Shown: positions 21,960-33,824 of the stretch, in pieces | Layout: each line of letters begins with the position of its first letter | Numbering within the stretch: the stretch's first letter is position 1 | Source of the DNA: Achatina immaculata | Lineage: Eukaryota; Mollusca; Gastropoda; Stylommatophora; Achatinidae | Direction of reading: 5' to 3' | Assembly: GCA_009760885.1 (NCBI GenBank) | Contig: CM019721.1 | Coordinates: 23,143,990 to 23,207,989 of the forward strand | Length of the DNA stretch: 64,000 nucleotides | Notes under the pieces: model-generated | The model's input: the letters and a program-made list of their open reading frames with translations, nothing else | What the model was told of the DNA's origin: nothing | The model's database searches: none | Translations under genes and position numbers: made by a program

Positions 21960-22815
21960 TCCTCCCGCCCAATGAAGAAAATATGAAAATGCAATTAGGG
22001 TTGCCGGGCGGCGCCGCTGTGAAAAGGTGATGGAAAGGATAAAATGAAGTTTAATCGGTATGTCCAGTAGTCACACGACAAGAGCTACTCAATCCACGGC
22101 ACCTCTGCTCTAGAGGCCGGCCACATCCGATATACATCCATACTAGTGAAATATGCCTAAACCGGCTTAACCCAGGAGTGAAACTTGATGACTACTCATG
22201 TCACGGTACCTCCGCTCTAGAGGTCGAACATGTCCTAAACACGCACATACTGGGATAATATGCCTAAACCGGCTAAACCCAGGGGTGGAAGTCAGTAGTG
22301 GCGAGGATTCGTCCTTCTGGACAAAAGCTCCATCCTGGTCACAACTAGGAAGGGTAGCGGCCACGACCACAAAATGCTGAAGTCGGAGACATTGGACCAG
22401 GGCAGTCTAGATAGGCAACCACCCCTCACCCGACGGGGATGTATGCGTATCATAATCACGCTGAGGTTTTCCGGTGAGAAAGTCCAACGCTGGGCTGGAT
22501 GGGCAACCACCTCTCACCCGACGGAGATGTACTGATATCCAAAACACGTCGAGGTTTTCTGGTGAGAAAGTCCAACTCTAGATTAAACTGGTGCAACGAA
22601 AACCACGGTGTCACGCAATCCCGCTTCTGCGACCCACCAAGAATACAGGCTCAAGCCCCGATATACTCTGAACCTGTTGTGGTCCTCTCGGGGATCTCGT
22701 GTGGTCCTCTCGGGGACCACAGGGGGACCACGGGACCTATCGAGGACCAAAGAAGTAAATTGAGTGGGATCACGGGGCGATCTTGGTGGTAGAAGCGAAC
22801 GAAGAAGAAGGTTAT
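21960..22815 (+). repeat. Dispersed repeat, about 0.8 kb, copy 1
   Basis: The reverse complement of 41812-42590 aligns over most of this interval (shared words GATTCGTCCTTCTGGAC, TTTTCCGGTGAGAAAGTC, CACCAAGAATACAGGCTCAA, GTGGTCCTCTCGGGGATCTC). It ends at its right in GAAGCGAACGAAGAAGAAGG, which may be a GAA tail, so a non-LTR 3' end is possible. No protein domain is recognised. It contains an internal near-duplicate (CCTCTCACCCGACGG at about 22423 and 22509). Confidence 0.7.
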
Positions 22816-22984
22816 AGCACAAGAATAGTTTTTTTGCATGTAAGTAAATATAAAAATAAGTATAGAAACATACAAAGCACAGAATACGCCCGTCTTTCTT
22901 ACAAGTATGATACAGAAGAGATAAGTGTATATTTTTTAAAATTTACCTTTCTATGCTTTTATCCGTTGGTTTGTTTTTATACAT

Positions 22985-23185
22985 GATCCTTGAAAAAAGG
23001 CTTTGTGCCGAAATATTGAATTGTTGTATGCTTTTAATTTATATGCACTCATCTTACTTTCTGCCACTCTCGTTCTTGCCTACTTTACTCACTCTTTCTA
23101 TCTTTTTTTGTAAAACTGAACCATATATATCTGTATACCGGGTATAAATAGAACCAGTCTTACGGCAGTCGTCACTTCTTTTATC
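22985..23185 (+). mobile_element. Penelope-like 3' UTR fragment
   Basis: Plus-strand copy of the family at 790-1070 and 12160-12350: CTTGAAAAAAGGC, GTGCCGAAATATTG, TTGTATG, then the ACTTTCTGCCACTCTCGTTC block. Confidence 0.5.
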
Positions 23186-23384
23186 TCTGAACGTCCATCA
23201 AACCGTCACAGAGATTATATGAAGGTTAGAGACGTTCTCAGAGCAGATAAAAAGCCTCAAAAAAGTTCACATGAAAGAACGCAAATTGTGAAAAGTTTCC
23301 ATACACAGTCAGACGCATATGTCTGTTTGAAGCATGGCTCTGTCATGTCCCAACTGAGATTCTTTCCTTATTTTTTTCAATTAC

Positions 23385-23640
23385 GCCACATTCATTCATT
23401 CATTCATTCATCATTCATTCATTCATTCTTTTGCATGTCCCTTGCGGAACTTTGCCTCCCAAACAGCACTCCTGTAGGCCTCTCGGTTGTGAGCAAGATG
23501 GCCTGCTGCTGATGCATCCATTTGCAGATTATCAATGATGTCTTGCAACTATCTTCGCCTTGGTCTTCCTCTCTTTCTTTTTCCCATATGTACCCTTCTA
23601 AGACGGTCTTCTCTCATGATCTTAGTAAATCTAAGTTGCA
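23385..23640 (-). mobile_element. Non-LTR RT C-terminal end with ATTC tail
   Basis: Minus strand ends in GGGACATGCAAAAGAATGAATG, the same stop-and-tail arrangement as 52800-53055. The Lys/Arg-rich GRPR segment is at about 23550-23600. The tail is 23393-23429. Confidence 0.75.
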
Positions 23641-23764
23641 GCTTGTTTAGTTGATGTCAAAATCCTGGTCCTAACTGTGATCATATTATCATTTTCTCCA
23701 GGGAAAGTTCTTAAAGTGATGATGCTTTGTCAAGTATCATATAGTTCTCCACAGTTTATTTCAT

Positions 23765-24530
23765 CATCATCATCATCATCATCATGTGCCGTACCGACTG
23801 GCGTTGGCTATTATGGTTATCCAGAGTACACGATCCTTCATGCAGGCCATCAGCTCAGTTGTTGATCTCCTCTCACACCATCCGGTCAGACTGTCCAGTA
23901 TCATTTCTCTTGGTCTTCCTCTTGATCTTCTTCCTTCTATTTTTCCTGTTATAATATTTTAAATGCCCCTCTTCTCATTGCATGTCCTATGAAAGTACAT
24001 TGTCTCTCTCTTATCTTTTTGACAAGATTTTTTTGTCTCTCCAGCTCTTCTCATACATTCTTCATTAGTTATTTTTGCTGTCCAGGGAATTCACAACATT
24101 CTTCTAATAAACCACATTTCTGCTGCTTCCAATGATTTTTGTGCAGACTTGCCTATTGTCCATGATTCACCTTTATATAACAAGATAGGTTCTATATAGT
24201 ATTTTAGGTCTCGTTTTCTAACATTCATTGATAAGAGTGTGTTGGCTAATATGTTTCTCATTCTCTGAAATGCAGTCTTTGCTTGGCCTATTCTGTTCCT
24301 AATTTCTGTTCTGCATTTCCCATCTGAAGTTATTACTGCTCCAAGGTATTTGAATTTCTGCACCTGCTTTAGAACAGTTCCGTTTAATTTTATACTGCAT
24401 GCTGGTGGATTCTGTTTCTTAGATATAACCATAGTCTCTGTCTTTTTGATGTTCAAAGTAAGGCCTTTCTGTTCACTTTCTTTAGCGACACAGTTTATTC
24501 CAAGTGTGTTAATATATCGGGGCTGGGGGG
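23765..24530 (-). mobile_element. RTE-like non-LTR reverse transcriptase fragment
   Basis: Minus strand encodes ESEQKGLTLNIKKTETMVIS, FKYLGAVITSDGKC, IGQAKTAFQRMRNIL, YIEPILLYKGESWTIG and EAAEMWFIRRML: the RT thumb region after the YADD box. The same order is seen at 40150-40560 in the opposite orientation. Beyond this the reading frame breaks, and an ATC/GAT microsatellite at 23763-23787 is the tail. The catalytic core is missing, cut by a GGGG-rich insertion near 24520. Confidence 0.85.
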
Positions 24531-24767
24531 GGGGGGGAGTAGGAGGTAGTTTTACTGGCACTGCAGCTCCATTACTCTCTATACCTCCCTCTTTCAACCT
24601 ACTCCCTAACCGATTCCCAGGTCAAGCATTTGCTGTGGTGAAATCTTCTGGTTTTGTACCGACAATCAAACAGAGGATGAGAAAAGTTCTGACGGCATTT
24701 ATGAAAACACAAGACAACCGAGAAACAGAAAAATCTTAAGTATAATAATATAGAAACAACGTTAAAC

Positions 24768-24880
24768 AAACAAACAAACAAACAAACAAACAAACAAACA
24801 CACACACACAAAAGAAACAAGCGAAATAAATAACAAGGAAAGAAAGAGAGAAAAAAGAATGAAAGAAAGAAAGAAAGAAT
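24768..24880. repeat. AAAC, CA and GAAA microsatellites
   Basis: About nine AAAC units, then CACACA, then GAAA-rich sequence. No element is attached that I can identify. Confidence 0.85.
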
Positions 24881-24979
24881 ATCGATTAAACAACTTGGAG
24901 GAGACAACTTGTTAACTTATTTAACAAGAATAGACACATTTGACCACAAATGTTCGTAAACACGATTATCCCCGTCCCC

Positions 24980-26165
24980 CCTCCCTCCACACCTTGCCAC
25001 CCACCCTGACACCCTACCAACCAACCTGCCACCCATCCTCCCACCCTTCCACCCACCCTGCCACCCACCCTGCCACCCTACCACCCTGCCACTCACCCTG
25101 CCATCCACCCTGCCACTCACCCTGCCATCCACCCTGCCACTCACCCTGCCATCCACCCTGCCATCCACCCTGCCACTCACCCTGCCATCCACCCTGCCAC
25201 TCACCCTGCCACCCACCCTGCCATCCACCCTGCCACCCACCCTGCCACCCACCCTGCCACTCACCCTGCCACTCACCCTGCCACCCACCCTGCCATCCAC
25301 CCTGCCACTCACCCTGCCACCCACCCTGGCACTCACTCTGCCACCCACCCTGCCACCCTTCACTCATCCTGCCACCCACCCTGCCACCCACCATGCCACC
25401 CATCCTGGCACTCACCCTGCCACCCTTCCACTCATCCTGCCACCCACCCTACCACCCTGCCACTCACCCTGCCACTCACCCTGCCACTCACCCTGCCACC
25501 CACCCTAGCACTCATCCTGCCACCCTTCCACTCATCCTGCCACCCACCCTGGCACTCACCCTTCCATTCATCCTGCCACCCACCCTGCCACCCTGCCATC
25601 CAGCCTGCCACTCACCCTGCCATCCACCCTGCCACCCACCCTGCCATCCACCCTGCCACCCTTCCACTCATCCTGCCACCCACCCTGCCACCCTGCCATC
25701 CACCCTGCCACTCACCCTGCCACCCACCCTAGCACTCATCCTGCCACCCTTCCACTCACCCTGCCACCCACCCTAGCACTCATCCTGCCACCCTTCCACT
25801 CACCCTGCCACCCACCCTGGCACTCACCCTGCCACCCTTCCACTCATCCTGCCACCCACCCTGCCATCCACCCTGCCACCCACCCTGCCATCCACCCTGC
25901 CACCCTTCCACTCACCCTGCCACCCTTCCACTCACCCTGCCACCCACCCTGGCACTCACCCTGCCACCCTTCCACTCATCCTGCCACCCACCCTGCCACC
26001 CTGCCATCCACCCTGCCACCCACCCTGCCATCCACCCTGCCACCCTTCCACCCTGCCACCCACCCTGCCACCCTTCCACTCACCCTGCCACCCTTCCACC
26101 CTTCCACCCACCCTGGCACCCTCCCACCCACCCTGGCACCCTCCCACCCACCCTGCCACCCACCC
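24980..26165. repeat. 12-bp C-rich minisatellite, about 100 copies
   Basis: The unit is CACCCTGCCAC with T/C variants (CCATCCACCCTG, CCACTCACCCTG). The complementary strand is a run of GGGTGGCA units. Because 12 is a multiple of three, open frames of up to 278 codons cross it on both strands; they have no flanking gene structure. Confidence 0.95.
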
Positions 26166-26407
26166 AGCCCTCAAAACCTGTAAACAAAACATTTTGTGAG
26201 TTCAACACAAAAAACAGAGGAAGGAAATTTTCACCAACAAAATGTATGAAGCTGTTAGAACCTAGACCATCTACATGGCGAAGTTTAAAGAGGTCACAGG
26301 CTCTGTTTTAGACTTGGTGGCGGCGCTGTATATAAGCTGGCGTGGTGTGGTGCGAACGAGCTGGAAAAGGGTTCAGAACCTGTGACCCAGAGACGTTTGT
26401 TGGAGAG

Positions 26408-26826
26408 GCGTTTTGTAGGATGAACGTATAACAGGGAACTGGATGAAGTTTGTAGGAGGAACGTACAACAGGGAACTGGATGAAGTTTGTAGGAGGAACG
26501 TACAACAGGGAACTGGATGAAGTTTGTAGGAGGAACGTACAACAGGGAACTGGATGAAGTTTGTAGGAGGAACGTACAACAGGGAACTGGATGAAGTTTG
26601 TAGGAGGAACGTACAACAGGGAACTGGATGAAGTTTGTAGGAGGAACGTACAACAGGGAGCTGGATGAAGTTTGTATGAGGAACGTACAACAGGGAACTG
26701 GATGAAGTTTGTAGGAGGAACGTACAACAGGGAACCGGATGAAGTTTGTAGGAGGAACGTACAACAGGGAACTGGATGAAGTTTGTATGAGGAACGTACA
26801 ACAGGGAACTGGATGAAGTTTGTAGG
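26408..26826. repeat. 37-bp minisatellite, about 11 copies
   Basis: The unit starts GTTTGTAGGAGGAACGTACA and ends GGAACTGGATGAA. Copies are nearly identical (GTATGAGG replaces GTAGGAGG in some), which suggests recent expansion or homogenisation. Confidence 0.95.
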
Positions 26827-26953
26827 TATGAGGTTCTCTGAAGCCTTCGTCAGGAGCAAATATTTATTGATCTTTATGATGAGTGATTTATAGCGTGATC
26901 AGTGTCCATGTTTGCCTCGGACAGAATGAGCAGGACAAGAACCTGAGAACTGA

Positions 26954-27209
26954 CAAATCATACTTAGGAAATGGAGGTGGATTGGCCACACACTGAGGAA
27001 ACCTGACACCAGCATAATATGTCAGGCACTGACATGGAATCCTCGGGAAAATAGAAATCTAGGAATACCCAGAAATACTTGGAGAAGAGAAATTATGACG
27101 GTGCTCAGAGACAAGGGATGCACATGGAAGGAAGCAGAGAATAATTCCAAGAACGAGGATGACTGGAGAGCCTTTATCCGTGACCTATGCTCTCAAGGGG
27201 GTGAAAGGC

Positions 27210-27240
<31 letters not shown>

Positions 27241-27245
27241 TTTAC
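26954..27245 (+). mobile_element. RTE-like ORF2 C-terminus with GAT tail
   Basis: One frame, open for 86 codons from 26954 to the TGA at 27212-27214, encodes RKWRWIGHTLRKPDTSIICQ, NTWRREIMTVLRDKGCTWKE and DDWRAFIRDLCSQGG. This is the C-terminal tail of RTE-clade reverse transcriptase proteins (WIGH..LRKP, TWRR, TWKE, WR.LV..LC). The (GAT)n tail follows immediately. It has no lesions in this segment but is 5' truncated. The region at 43636-43750 is a partial copy. Confidence 0.85.
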
Positions 27246-27579
27246 TGAATGACTTTGCTAGTATATGAGACAGATCCAATTATTTTGTGATTGTTACACA
27301 CTCGAATGTCCTATGTGGTTGTTAAATATCTGAATATCTTATTTGATTGTTAAATGCAGTACTTGAATATCATATTCGGCTGCTGAGTGCTTGAATATCA
27401 TAGCAGGGGTTCTTGAAACACAGTTAAAGTTATTAAATAAGATATTTAATTTCTCTAAAGTGTCGTAGCTTGTATTATTTGCATAATTATATTTATGCTG
27501 AAATCCTGGATGAGCGTTTCCTTATCATATTGTTCCAATGATTGTACATGGCTATGATATACAGAGCTAATCTTTTTCC

Positions 27580-28530
27580 AGAAGAGAAAATTCTCTCTCT
27601 CTTTCCCTATCTCTTTCTCTCTCTCTCTCTCTATCGGTCTCTCTCTCTTTTTTTCTCTCGCTCTCTCTTTCTCTCTCTATCGCTCTCTCTCTTTCTCTCT
27701 CGCTCTCTTTCTTTCTCTCCCTCTATCTCTCTCCCCTTTCTCTCTCTCTCTCTATCGCTCTCTCTCTTTGCCTCCCTCTATTTCTTTCTCTCCCTCTCTC
27801 TCTTTCTCACCCTCTCTCTCTTTCCCTCTCTCTCTTTCTCTCTCTTCTTTCATCTAACTCTCTCTCTTTCTTCTTTTTCTCCCTCTCTTTCTTCTTCCCT
27901 CTCTCTCTTCTTCCTTCTTCTCTCTTCCTTCTCTACCTCTCCCTCTTTCCCTCTCTCTGTTTCCCTCTCTCTCTCTATTGCTCTCTATACTCTCTCTTTC
28001 TCTCTCTTTTTTCTCTCTCTATCGCTTTCTCTAGCTCTTTCTCTCGCTTTCTCTATCTTTCTCTTCCTCTCTCTCTTTCTCACCCTCTCTCTCTTTCCCT
28101 CTCTCTCTTTCTCTCTCTTTCTTTCTCTCCCTCTCTCTATTTCTCTCTTCTCTCTTTCTTTCTCTCCCTCTCTTTCTTTCTCTCCCTCTCTCTCTCTTCC
28201 TTCTCTCTTCTTCTCTCTTTCCTTCTCTACCTCTCCCTCTTTCCCTCTCTCTGTTTCCCTCTCTCTCTATTGCTCTCTATCCCTCTCTCTCTTTCTCTCT
28301 CTTTTTTCTCTCTCTCTATCGCTTTCTCTAGCTCTTTCTCTCGCTTTTTCTATCTTTCTCTTCCTCTCCCTCTTTCTCTCTCTCTCTCGCTGGCTCCCCC
28401 TCTCTTTCTTTCTCTTTGTTCTCTCTCTATCGCTTTCTCTCTCTTTTCTCTCTCTCTATCGCTTTTTCTTGCTCTCTCTCTCTCTTTCTCTCTCTCTATC
28501 GCTTTTTCTTGCTCTCTCTCTTTTTTTCCT

Positions 28531-28565
<35 letters not shown>

Positions 28566-28590
28566 TCTCACCCTCTCTCTCTCTAATAAA
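27580..28590. repeat. CT-rich low-complexity tract, 1 kb
   Basis: CTCTCT runs broken by TATCGCT, CCCTCTC and TTTCTTTC words. Some segments of about 500 bp recur within it (the order around 27940-28080 resembles 28220-28360). Serine/leucine open frames over it are artefacts. Confidence 0.95.
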
Positions 28591-28799
28591 ACGCATGTAC
28601 CACATATTCAAGTGGCACAGGACATAATAAAACCACCAACTTGACACCACTTGACCTCGTTCATGCTCTACGGCCGGTGCAGGCCAGGCAAAGTTCTCTT
28701 AGAAACAAAAGGACGCTGCACTATTGTTAAATCCCTGGACCATCAGTTGCGACACGGGTCTCAGCCGTAGTTAGAACTATTTCAAATAAAAATAGAAAC

Positions 28800-28990
28800 A
28801 GCGGGAATCGTGTATGTTTTTTTTTTATTTGATCGTCTTACTTTCTGACATTCCTGTTCTTGCCAACTTTCCTCACTCGTTATGTCTCTTTTCTAAAACT
28901 ATGTCATACACCTTCGTCCATCTTTATTGTCCCAAATAGTCCCAGCTTGCTGCCGTCGGTTATTTATGGCCTAGACAAAAGCTGCCCCCA
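28800..28990 (+). mobile_element. Penelope-like 3' UTR, degraded
   Basis: Matches 23040-23180 in order: CTTACTTTCTG, TTCTTGCCAACTTT, CTCACTC, TCTAAAACT. The GCCGAAA stem is lost. Confidence 0.35.
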
Positions 28991-29000
28991 TGTCACAGAG

Positions 29001-30055
29001 CAGTGTTTCCCAAACTAGGCAATAGCGTCACCCCGTGAGCTTCGGAAAGAATCGGGAGGGGGGGGGGGGTGGGTTGAAAGAAGAAAGGTCAAAAGGGGGT
29101 AGTGTTGGGAGGTGTTGAGGGTAAACGAAGGAGTAGACGGGGGCAGTAATATCTTCCTCCTTATGCGGGGGCAGTAATACCTTCCTCCTTAGACGGGGGT
29201 AGTAATACCTTCTTTCTTAGACGGGGCAGTAATACCTTCCTCCTTACACGGGGGTAGTAATACCTTCCTTCTTAGACGGGGGCAGTAATACCTTCCTTCT
29301 TAGACGGGGACAGTAATACCTTCCTTCTTAGACGGGGACAGTAATACCTTCCTTCTTAGACGGGGACAGTAATACCTTCCTTCTTAGACGGGGACAGTAA
29401 TACCTTCTTTCTTAGACGGGGGTAGTAATACCTTCCTCCTTAGACGGGGATAGTAATACCTTCCTTCTTAGACGGGGACAGTAATACCTTCCTTCTTAGA
29501 CGGGGGTAGTAATACCTTCCTTCTTAGATGGGGCAGTAATAACTTCCTTCTTAGACGGGGACAGTAATACCTTCTTCTTAGACGGGGACAGTAATACCTT
29601 CCTTCTTAGACGAGGGCAGTAATACCTTCCTTCTTAGACGGGGACAGTAATACCTTCCTTCTTAGAAAGGGGAAGTAATACCTTCCTTCTTAGACGGGGG
29701 CAGTAATACCTTCCTTATTAGAAAGGGGCAGTAATACCTTCCTTCTTAGACACGGGGGTAGTAATACCTTCCTTCTTAGACTGGGGCAGCAATACCTCCC
29801 GTCTTAGCACGTTTGAACCTGATATTGAGAAACTTTGTGTCCCTACATGAAACTGATCCATTACCTTCAACGTTGAGAAAATAACTCAGTGAGTTATATA
29901 TGTACTCATTCTTATTGTTAAATAAACTGGTTTGTTGTTTAAGTTCTTAATTGAACTGCATGTCCTTCTTTAATAGGTCATTGTGCGAGCAGGACCTTAT
30001 AGGGGGCGCTGAGGATGAAAAAAGGGCGACAACCCAACAAACCTGGGAAACACTG
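29001..30055. mobile_element. hAT-like non-autonomous element carrying a minisatellite
   Basis: The ends are inverted: CAGTGTTTCCCAAACTAGG at 29001 and the complement of CAGTGTTTCCCAGGTTTGT ending at 30055. CAGTGTTTCCCA is a common hAT terminal motif. The 8-bp flanks TCACAGAG and GCGTAGAG agree at 5 of 8 positions, compatible with a decayed target duplication. No transposase is present. Confidence 0.6.
29128..29808. repeat. 28-bp minisatellite, about 24 copies
   Basis: The unit reads CTTAGACGGGGACAGTAATA plus CCTTCCTT. Variants GGGGGCAG, GGGGTAG and GAAAGGGG recur in the same order as in the 31001-31475 array. Confidence 0.95.
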
Positions 30056-31000
30056 GCGTAGAGAATATAAATGAGAAAACATTATGGGAAGGGGCCTCTT
30101 ACTAGAATATTCAGTGTCCCGTTCTGTAAGGGTTTGTGTTTTCTTTTGTTGCACACTTAAGCCACGGTTATACAAGTGACGCTTGTCCGATGGGGCAATC
30201 AGCCGCCCATAGCTGACCAAGACCCTGTCCCACCTCTCCGTGGTACCCCCAGTAGCAGGCCTAGCCTGGTTAACTGGACAGGGATCGCATAGTCCCCATG
30301 GTGGTGGAGTCTGCTAAAGAAGCATTGTTCACCCCCCTGTTTTTAGCTGTACTCCGGGACTGAAAAAGTAGCCGCCATAACCCGCTCCCACGCCGATACG
30401 ATGCTGTACCTCAACACCTTCACAGCATCAGCTGCAAAGAACAACAGCTCGCAGTTATAGTGAGTTCGTACAAGTGGTTTCCAACCTTTGTACAAACAAA
30501 GACCACGTCACATTTTACATGCAATTCCCGAACCACCATCTTGTGCCGTGTGTGTGTCACGAACATTCGGCTGTTTCTTTTTTATACAAGAGATGTCAGT
30601 TAAAACCAGATCCACAAGGCTGCTGTAGACCGCATGATATTGCCCCACGGATGTCTTATGTTTGAGAACCGCTGCTGGTATACCAGCTTTAGTTGTGACG
30701 ACAAGTAAGAGCAAACAATGAAATGAGTTTGTCAAAACCTGATCTTGTGGCATCCTTTCTAATGGTAAGGGGGAGGTCTGGACGAAGTCGGGCATGGTCA
30801 CCTTGCCACGAACGGAAGTTGGGTGGAAGTGAAAAGACCCAAACATGGGTTGAACTGAGGGAGGTCGAGTAAGTCAAGCGTGGGACCCCCACACTTGGAC
30901 GTCCACGGAGGACGTACTTGAACACATTCCCATGTATCGCTAGACTGGTCTGTTGTCATGAATAAAAGCGCCGGTTGTGGCAACGTAGCTAGTTTACCCG
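29809..31000. repeat. Segmental duplication, first copy
   Basis: Repeated at 31480-32680 with few substitutions and small indels (offset 1,673 bp at the left, 1,678 bp at the right). The open frames shared by both copies have no recognised domain. Confidence 0.9.
30471..30674. mobile_element. Possible hAT-type MITE, 204 bp
   Basis: Left end CAAGTGGTTTCCAACCTTTG and the complement of the right end, CAGCGGTTCTCAAACAT, form imperfect inverted repeats of the CAGNGGTTCTCAACC type. No target duplication is evident. The copy at 32149-32352 arose by the segmental duplication, not transposition. Confidence 0.45.
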
Positions 31001-31475
31001 CTTAGACGGGGACAGTAATACCTTCCTTCTTAGACGGGGACAGTAATACCTTCCTTCTTAGACGGGGACAGTAATACCTTCTTTCTTAGACGGGGGCAGT
31101 AATACCTTCCTCCTTAGACGGGGATAGTAATACCTTCCTTCTTAGACGGGGACAGTAATACCTTCCTTCTTAGACGGGGGTAGTAATACCTTCCTTCTTA
31201 GATGGGGCAGTAATAACTTCCTTCTTAGACGGGGACAGTAATACCTTCCTTCTTAGACGGGGACAGTAATACCTTCCTTCTTAGACGAGGGCAGTAATAC
31301 CTTCCTTCTTAGACGGGGACAGTAATACCTTCCTTCTTAGAAAGGGGAAGTAATACCTTCCTTCTTAGACGGGGGCAGTAATACCTTCCTTATTAGAAAG
31401 GGGCAGTAATACCTTCCTTATTAGACAAGGGTAGTAATACCTTCCTTCTTAGACGGGGGCAGCAATACCTTCCGT
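31001..31475. repeat. 28-bp minisatellite, about 17 copies
   Basis: Same unit and same variant order as the right part of 29128-29808. It begins abruptly after GTTTACCCGCT, which is the duplication junction. Confidence 0.95.
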
Positions 31476-31479
31476 CTAA

Positions 31480-32682
31480 GCACTTTTCAACCTGATATTG
31501 AGAAACTTTGTGTCCCTACATGAAACTCATCCATTCCCTTCAACGTTGAGAAAATAACTCAGTAAGTGAGTTATATATGTACTCATTCTTATTGTTAAAT
31601 AAACTGGTTTGTTGTTTAAGTTCTTAATTGAACTGCATGTCCTTCTTTAATAGGTCATTGTGCGAGTAGGACCTTATAGGGGGCGCTGAGGATGAAAACA
31701 GGGGCGACAACCCAACAAACCTGGGAAACACTGGCGTAGAGAATATAAATGAGAAAACATTATGAGAAGGGGCCTCCTACTAGAATATTCAGTGTCCCGT
31801 TCTGTAAGGGTTTGTGTTTTCTTTTGTTGCACACTTAAGCCATGGTTATACAAGTGACGCTTGTCCGATGGGGCAATCAGCCGCCCATGGCTGACCAAGA
31901 CCCTGTCCCACCTCTCCGTGGTACCCCCAGTAGCAGGCCTAGCCTGGTTAACTGGACAGGGATCGCATAGTCCCCATGGTGGTGGAGTCTGCTAAAGAAG
32001 CATTGTTCACCCCCCTGTTTTTAGCTGTACTCCGGGACTGAAAAAGTAGCCGCCATAACCCGCTCCCACGCCGATACGATGCTGTACCTCAACACCTTCA
32101 CAGCATCAGCTGCAAAGAACAACAGCTCGCAGTTATAGTGAGTTCGTACAAGTGGTTTCCAACCTTTGTACAAACAAAGACCACGTCACATTTTACATGC
32201 AATTCCCGAACCACCATCTTGTGCCGTGTGTGTGTCACGAACATTCGGCTGTTTCTTTTTTATACAAGAGATGTCAGTTAAAACCAGATCCACAAGGCTG
32301 CTGTAGACCGCATGATATTGCCCCACGGATGTCTTATGTTTGAGAACCGCTGCTGGTATACCAGCTTTAGTTATGACGACAAGTAAGAGCAAACAATGAA
32401 ATGAGTTTGTCAAAACCTGATCTTGTGGCATCCTTTCTAATGGTAAGGGGGAGGTCTGGACGAAGTCGGGCATGGTCACCTTGCCACGAACGGAAGTTGG
32501 GTGGAAGTGAAAAGACCCAAACATGGGTTGAACTGAGGGAGGTCGAGTAAGTCAAGCGTGGGACCCCCACACTTGGACGTCCACGGAGGACGTACTTGAA
32601 CACATTCCCATGTATCGCTAGACTGGTCTGTTGTCATGAATAAAAGCGCCGGTTGTGGCAACGTAGCTAGTTTACCCGCTAA
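31480..32682. repeat. Segmental duplication, second copy
   Basis: Repeats 29809-31000, including the hAT-like right end (GGGAAACACTG ending at 31733) and the MITE. After ACCCGCT it continues into unique AAGCCACGCAGC rather than the array. Confidence 0.9.
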
Positions 32683-32689
32683 GCCACGC

Positions 32690-33140
32690 AGCTGTCCAGC
32701 GGTGTAAGGATACACTGACCTGCAACACGATGCTGGATCGTTGCTGTGTTAACTTGTGTGAGCTTGTGAATCTGACCCCAGACCTCAGTTAGAAGCGGCC
32801 GGCGCGCATGCAGGTTTGAAGGTAATTAATTTGAGGTCGAGGGTGCCTGTTTACATTATATGTGATCATAGTTTCGTGCTGGATAGGGAGTAGGAACAGC
32901 AACAAGATTGTCACTCGGAGAAAGCATGTAAGTAGCAAATTGTCAAGGTTTATTTGCTTGACTTTCGTCAAAGTCATTAAACCTAAACCTGTGACGTGGT
33001 TCAGAGAAGGTAAAAAGTGCGTACGTTAAAACGTCTGACCCATTTGTGTCATGTACCTTACATGTTCATAAATATTCATCATTACCAGGCACCTTGCCTT
33101 TGCTTCTCCACAGATCTCGATCCTTGATATCGCCTTAGAC
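32690..33140. other. No gene recognised
   Basis: Single-copy-looking sequence; no features seen. Confidence 0.4.
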
Positions 33141-33149
33141 ATGCACATG

Positions 33150-33345
33150 ATTAATTTTTTTTTCCTCTTGATCTTCCTCCCCTTCTTCTTTTTCCCATTT
33201 TCTTTTCTCGGTTGTTACGATGTTTGCAAGTCCTCCTCTTCTCATTATATTTCCAGTGACTTGTGGCTTGTTTTCTTATGGATTTCATTAGGTTCAAGGT
33301 TCATTTCTTCATTTGCTTTTGTTAGTTAGTCATTCTCTGTCTGCC
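33150..33345 (-). mobile_element. Non-LTR RT C-terminal fragment
   Basis: Minus strand reads KITGNIMRRGGLANIVTTEK, then a KWEKEEG-like degraded Arg-rich segment. NIMRRGGLANIVTT corresponds to the GHIMRR..L...VTTGK block of RTE/Jockey-like ORF2. It is broken by stops on both sides. Confidence 0.6.
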
Positions 33346-33349
33346 ATCT

Positions 33350-33820
33350 TGTCTATCTATATTAAATTCTTTATTTATCTTGTTATCTGTCTATAGTATT
33401 CTTAACTTTCTTCTAAGACTTCGCATCTATGTTGCCTCTAGTGATCTGTTTATAGTTTATGACTCATAAATGTTGTGCACACACATATTGTATACGTCCC
33501 TTTTTTATTTATGATTAATTGACCGTTGATTCCATGAATATGAATAATTAAAATGTTATGATTTTCCGTATGTGCAGCTTATGTTTTTAATTCCTGGTGA
33601 GATATCAGTGTAACGTTCCCTTTCTACAGCCTGTTCCCTTACTACAGCCTGTTTAGCAAAGTAGGGTTTGACACGTTCGCCGTAATCTGAAGCTAATTGT
33701 GTTTCTTTTGGACATGTAAGGAAACTCAGGCTGTGGCTGAATCCACTCCTTGTTCGTCGTGTTTCCAGGGAAGAAGATCATCACTGCCTTGGCTGGTAAC
33801 AGCTCGCGTTTCGTGTTTCA
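33350..33820. other. No gene recognised
   Basis: AT-rich sequence. The first part of the open frame starting at 33697 lies here, but it only extends because it runs into the following array. Confidence 0.4.
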
Positions 33821-33824
33821 GGGA

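Noticed and set aside
24940..25776. 278-codon plus-strand open frame rich in His, Pro and Cys
   Set aside because: It is translation of a 12-bp tandem repeat; both strands and several frames are equally open and there is no domain or splice context.
27542..28627. 361-codon plus-strand open frame
   Set aside because: CT-rich low-complexity tract with Ser/Leu/Phe only.
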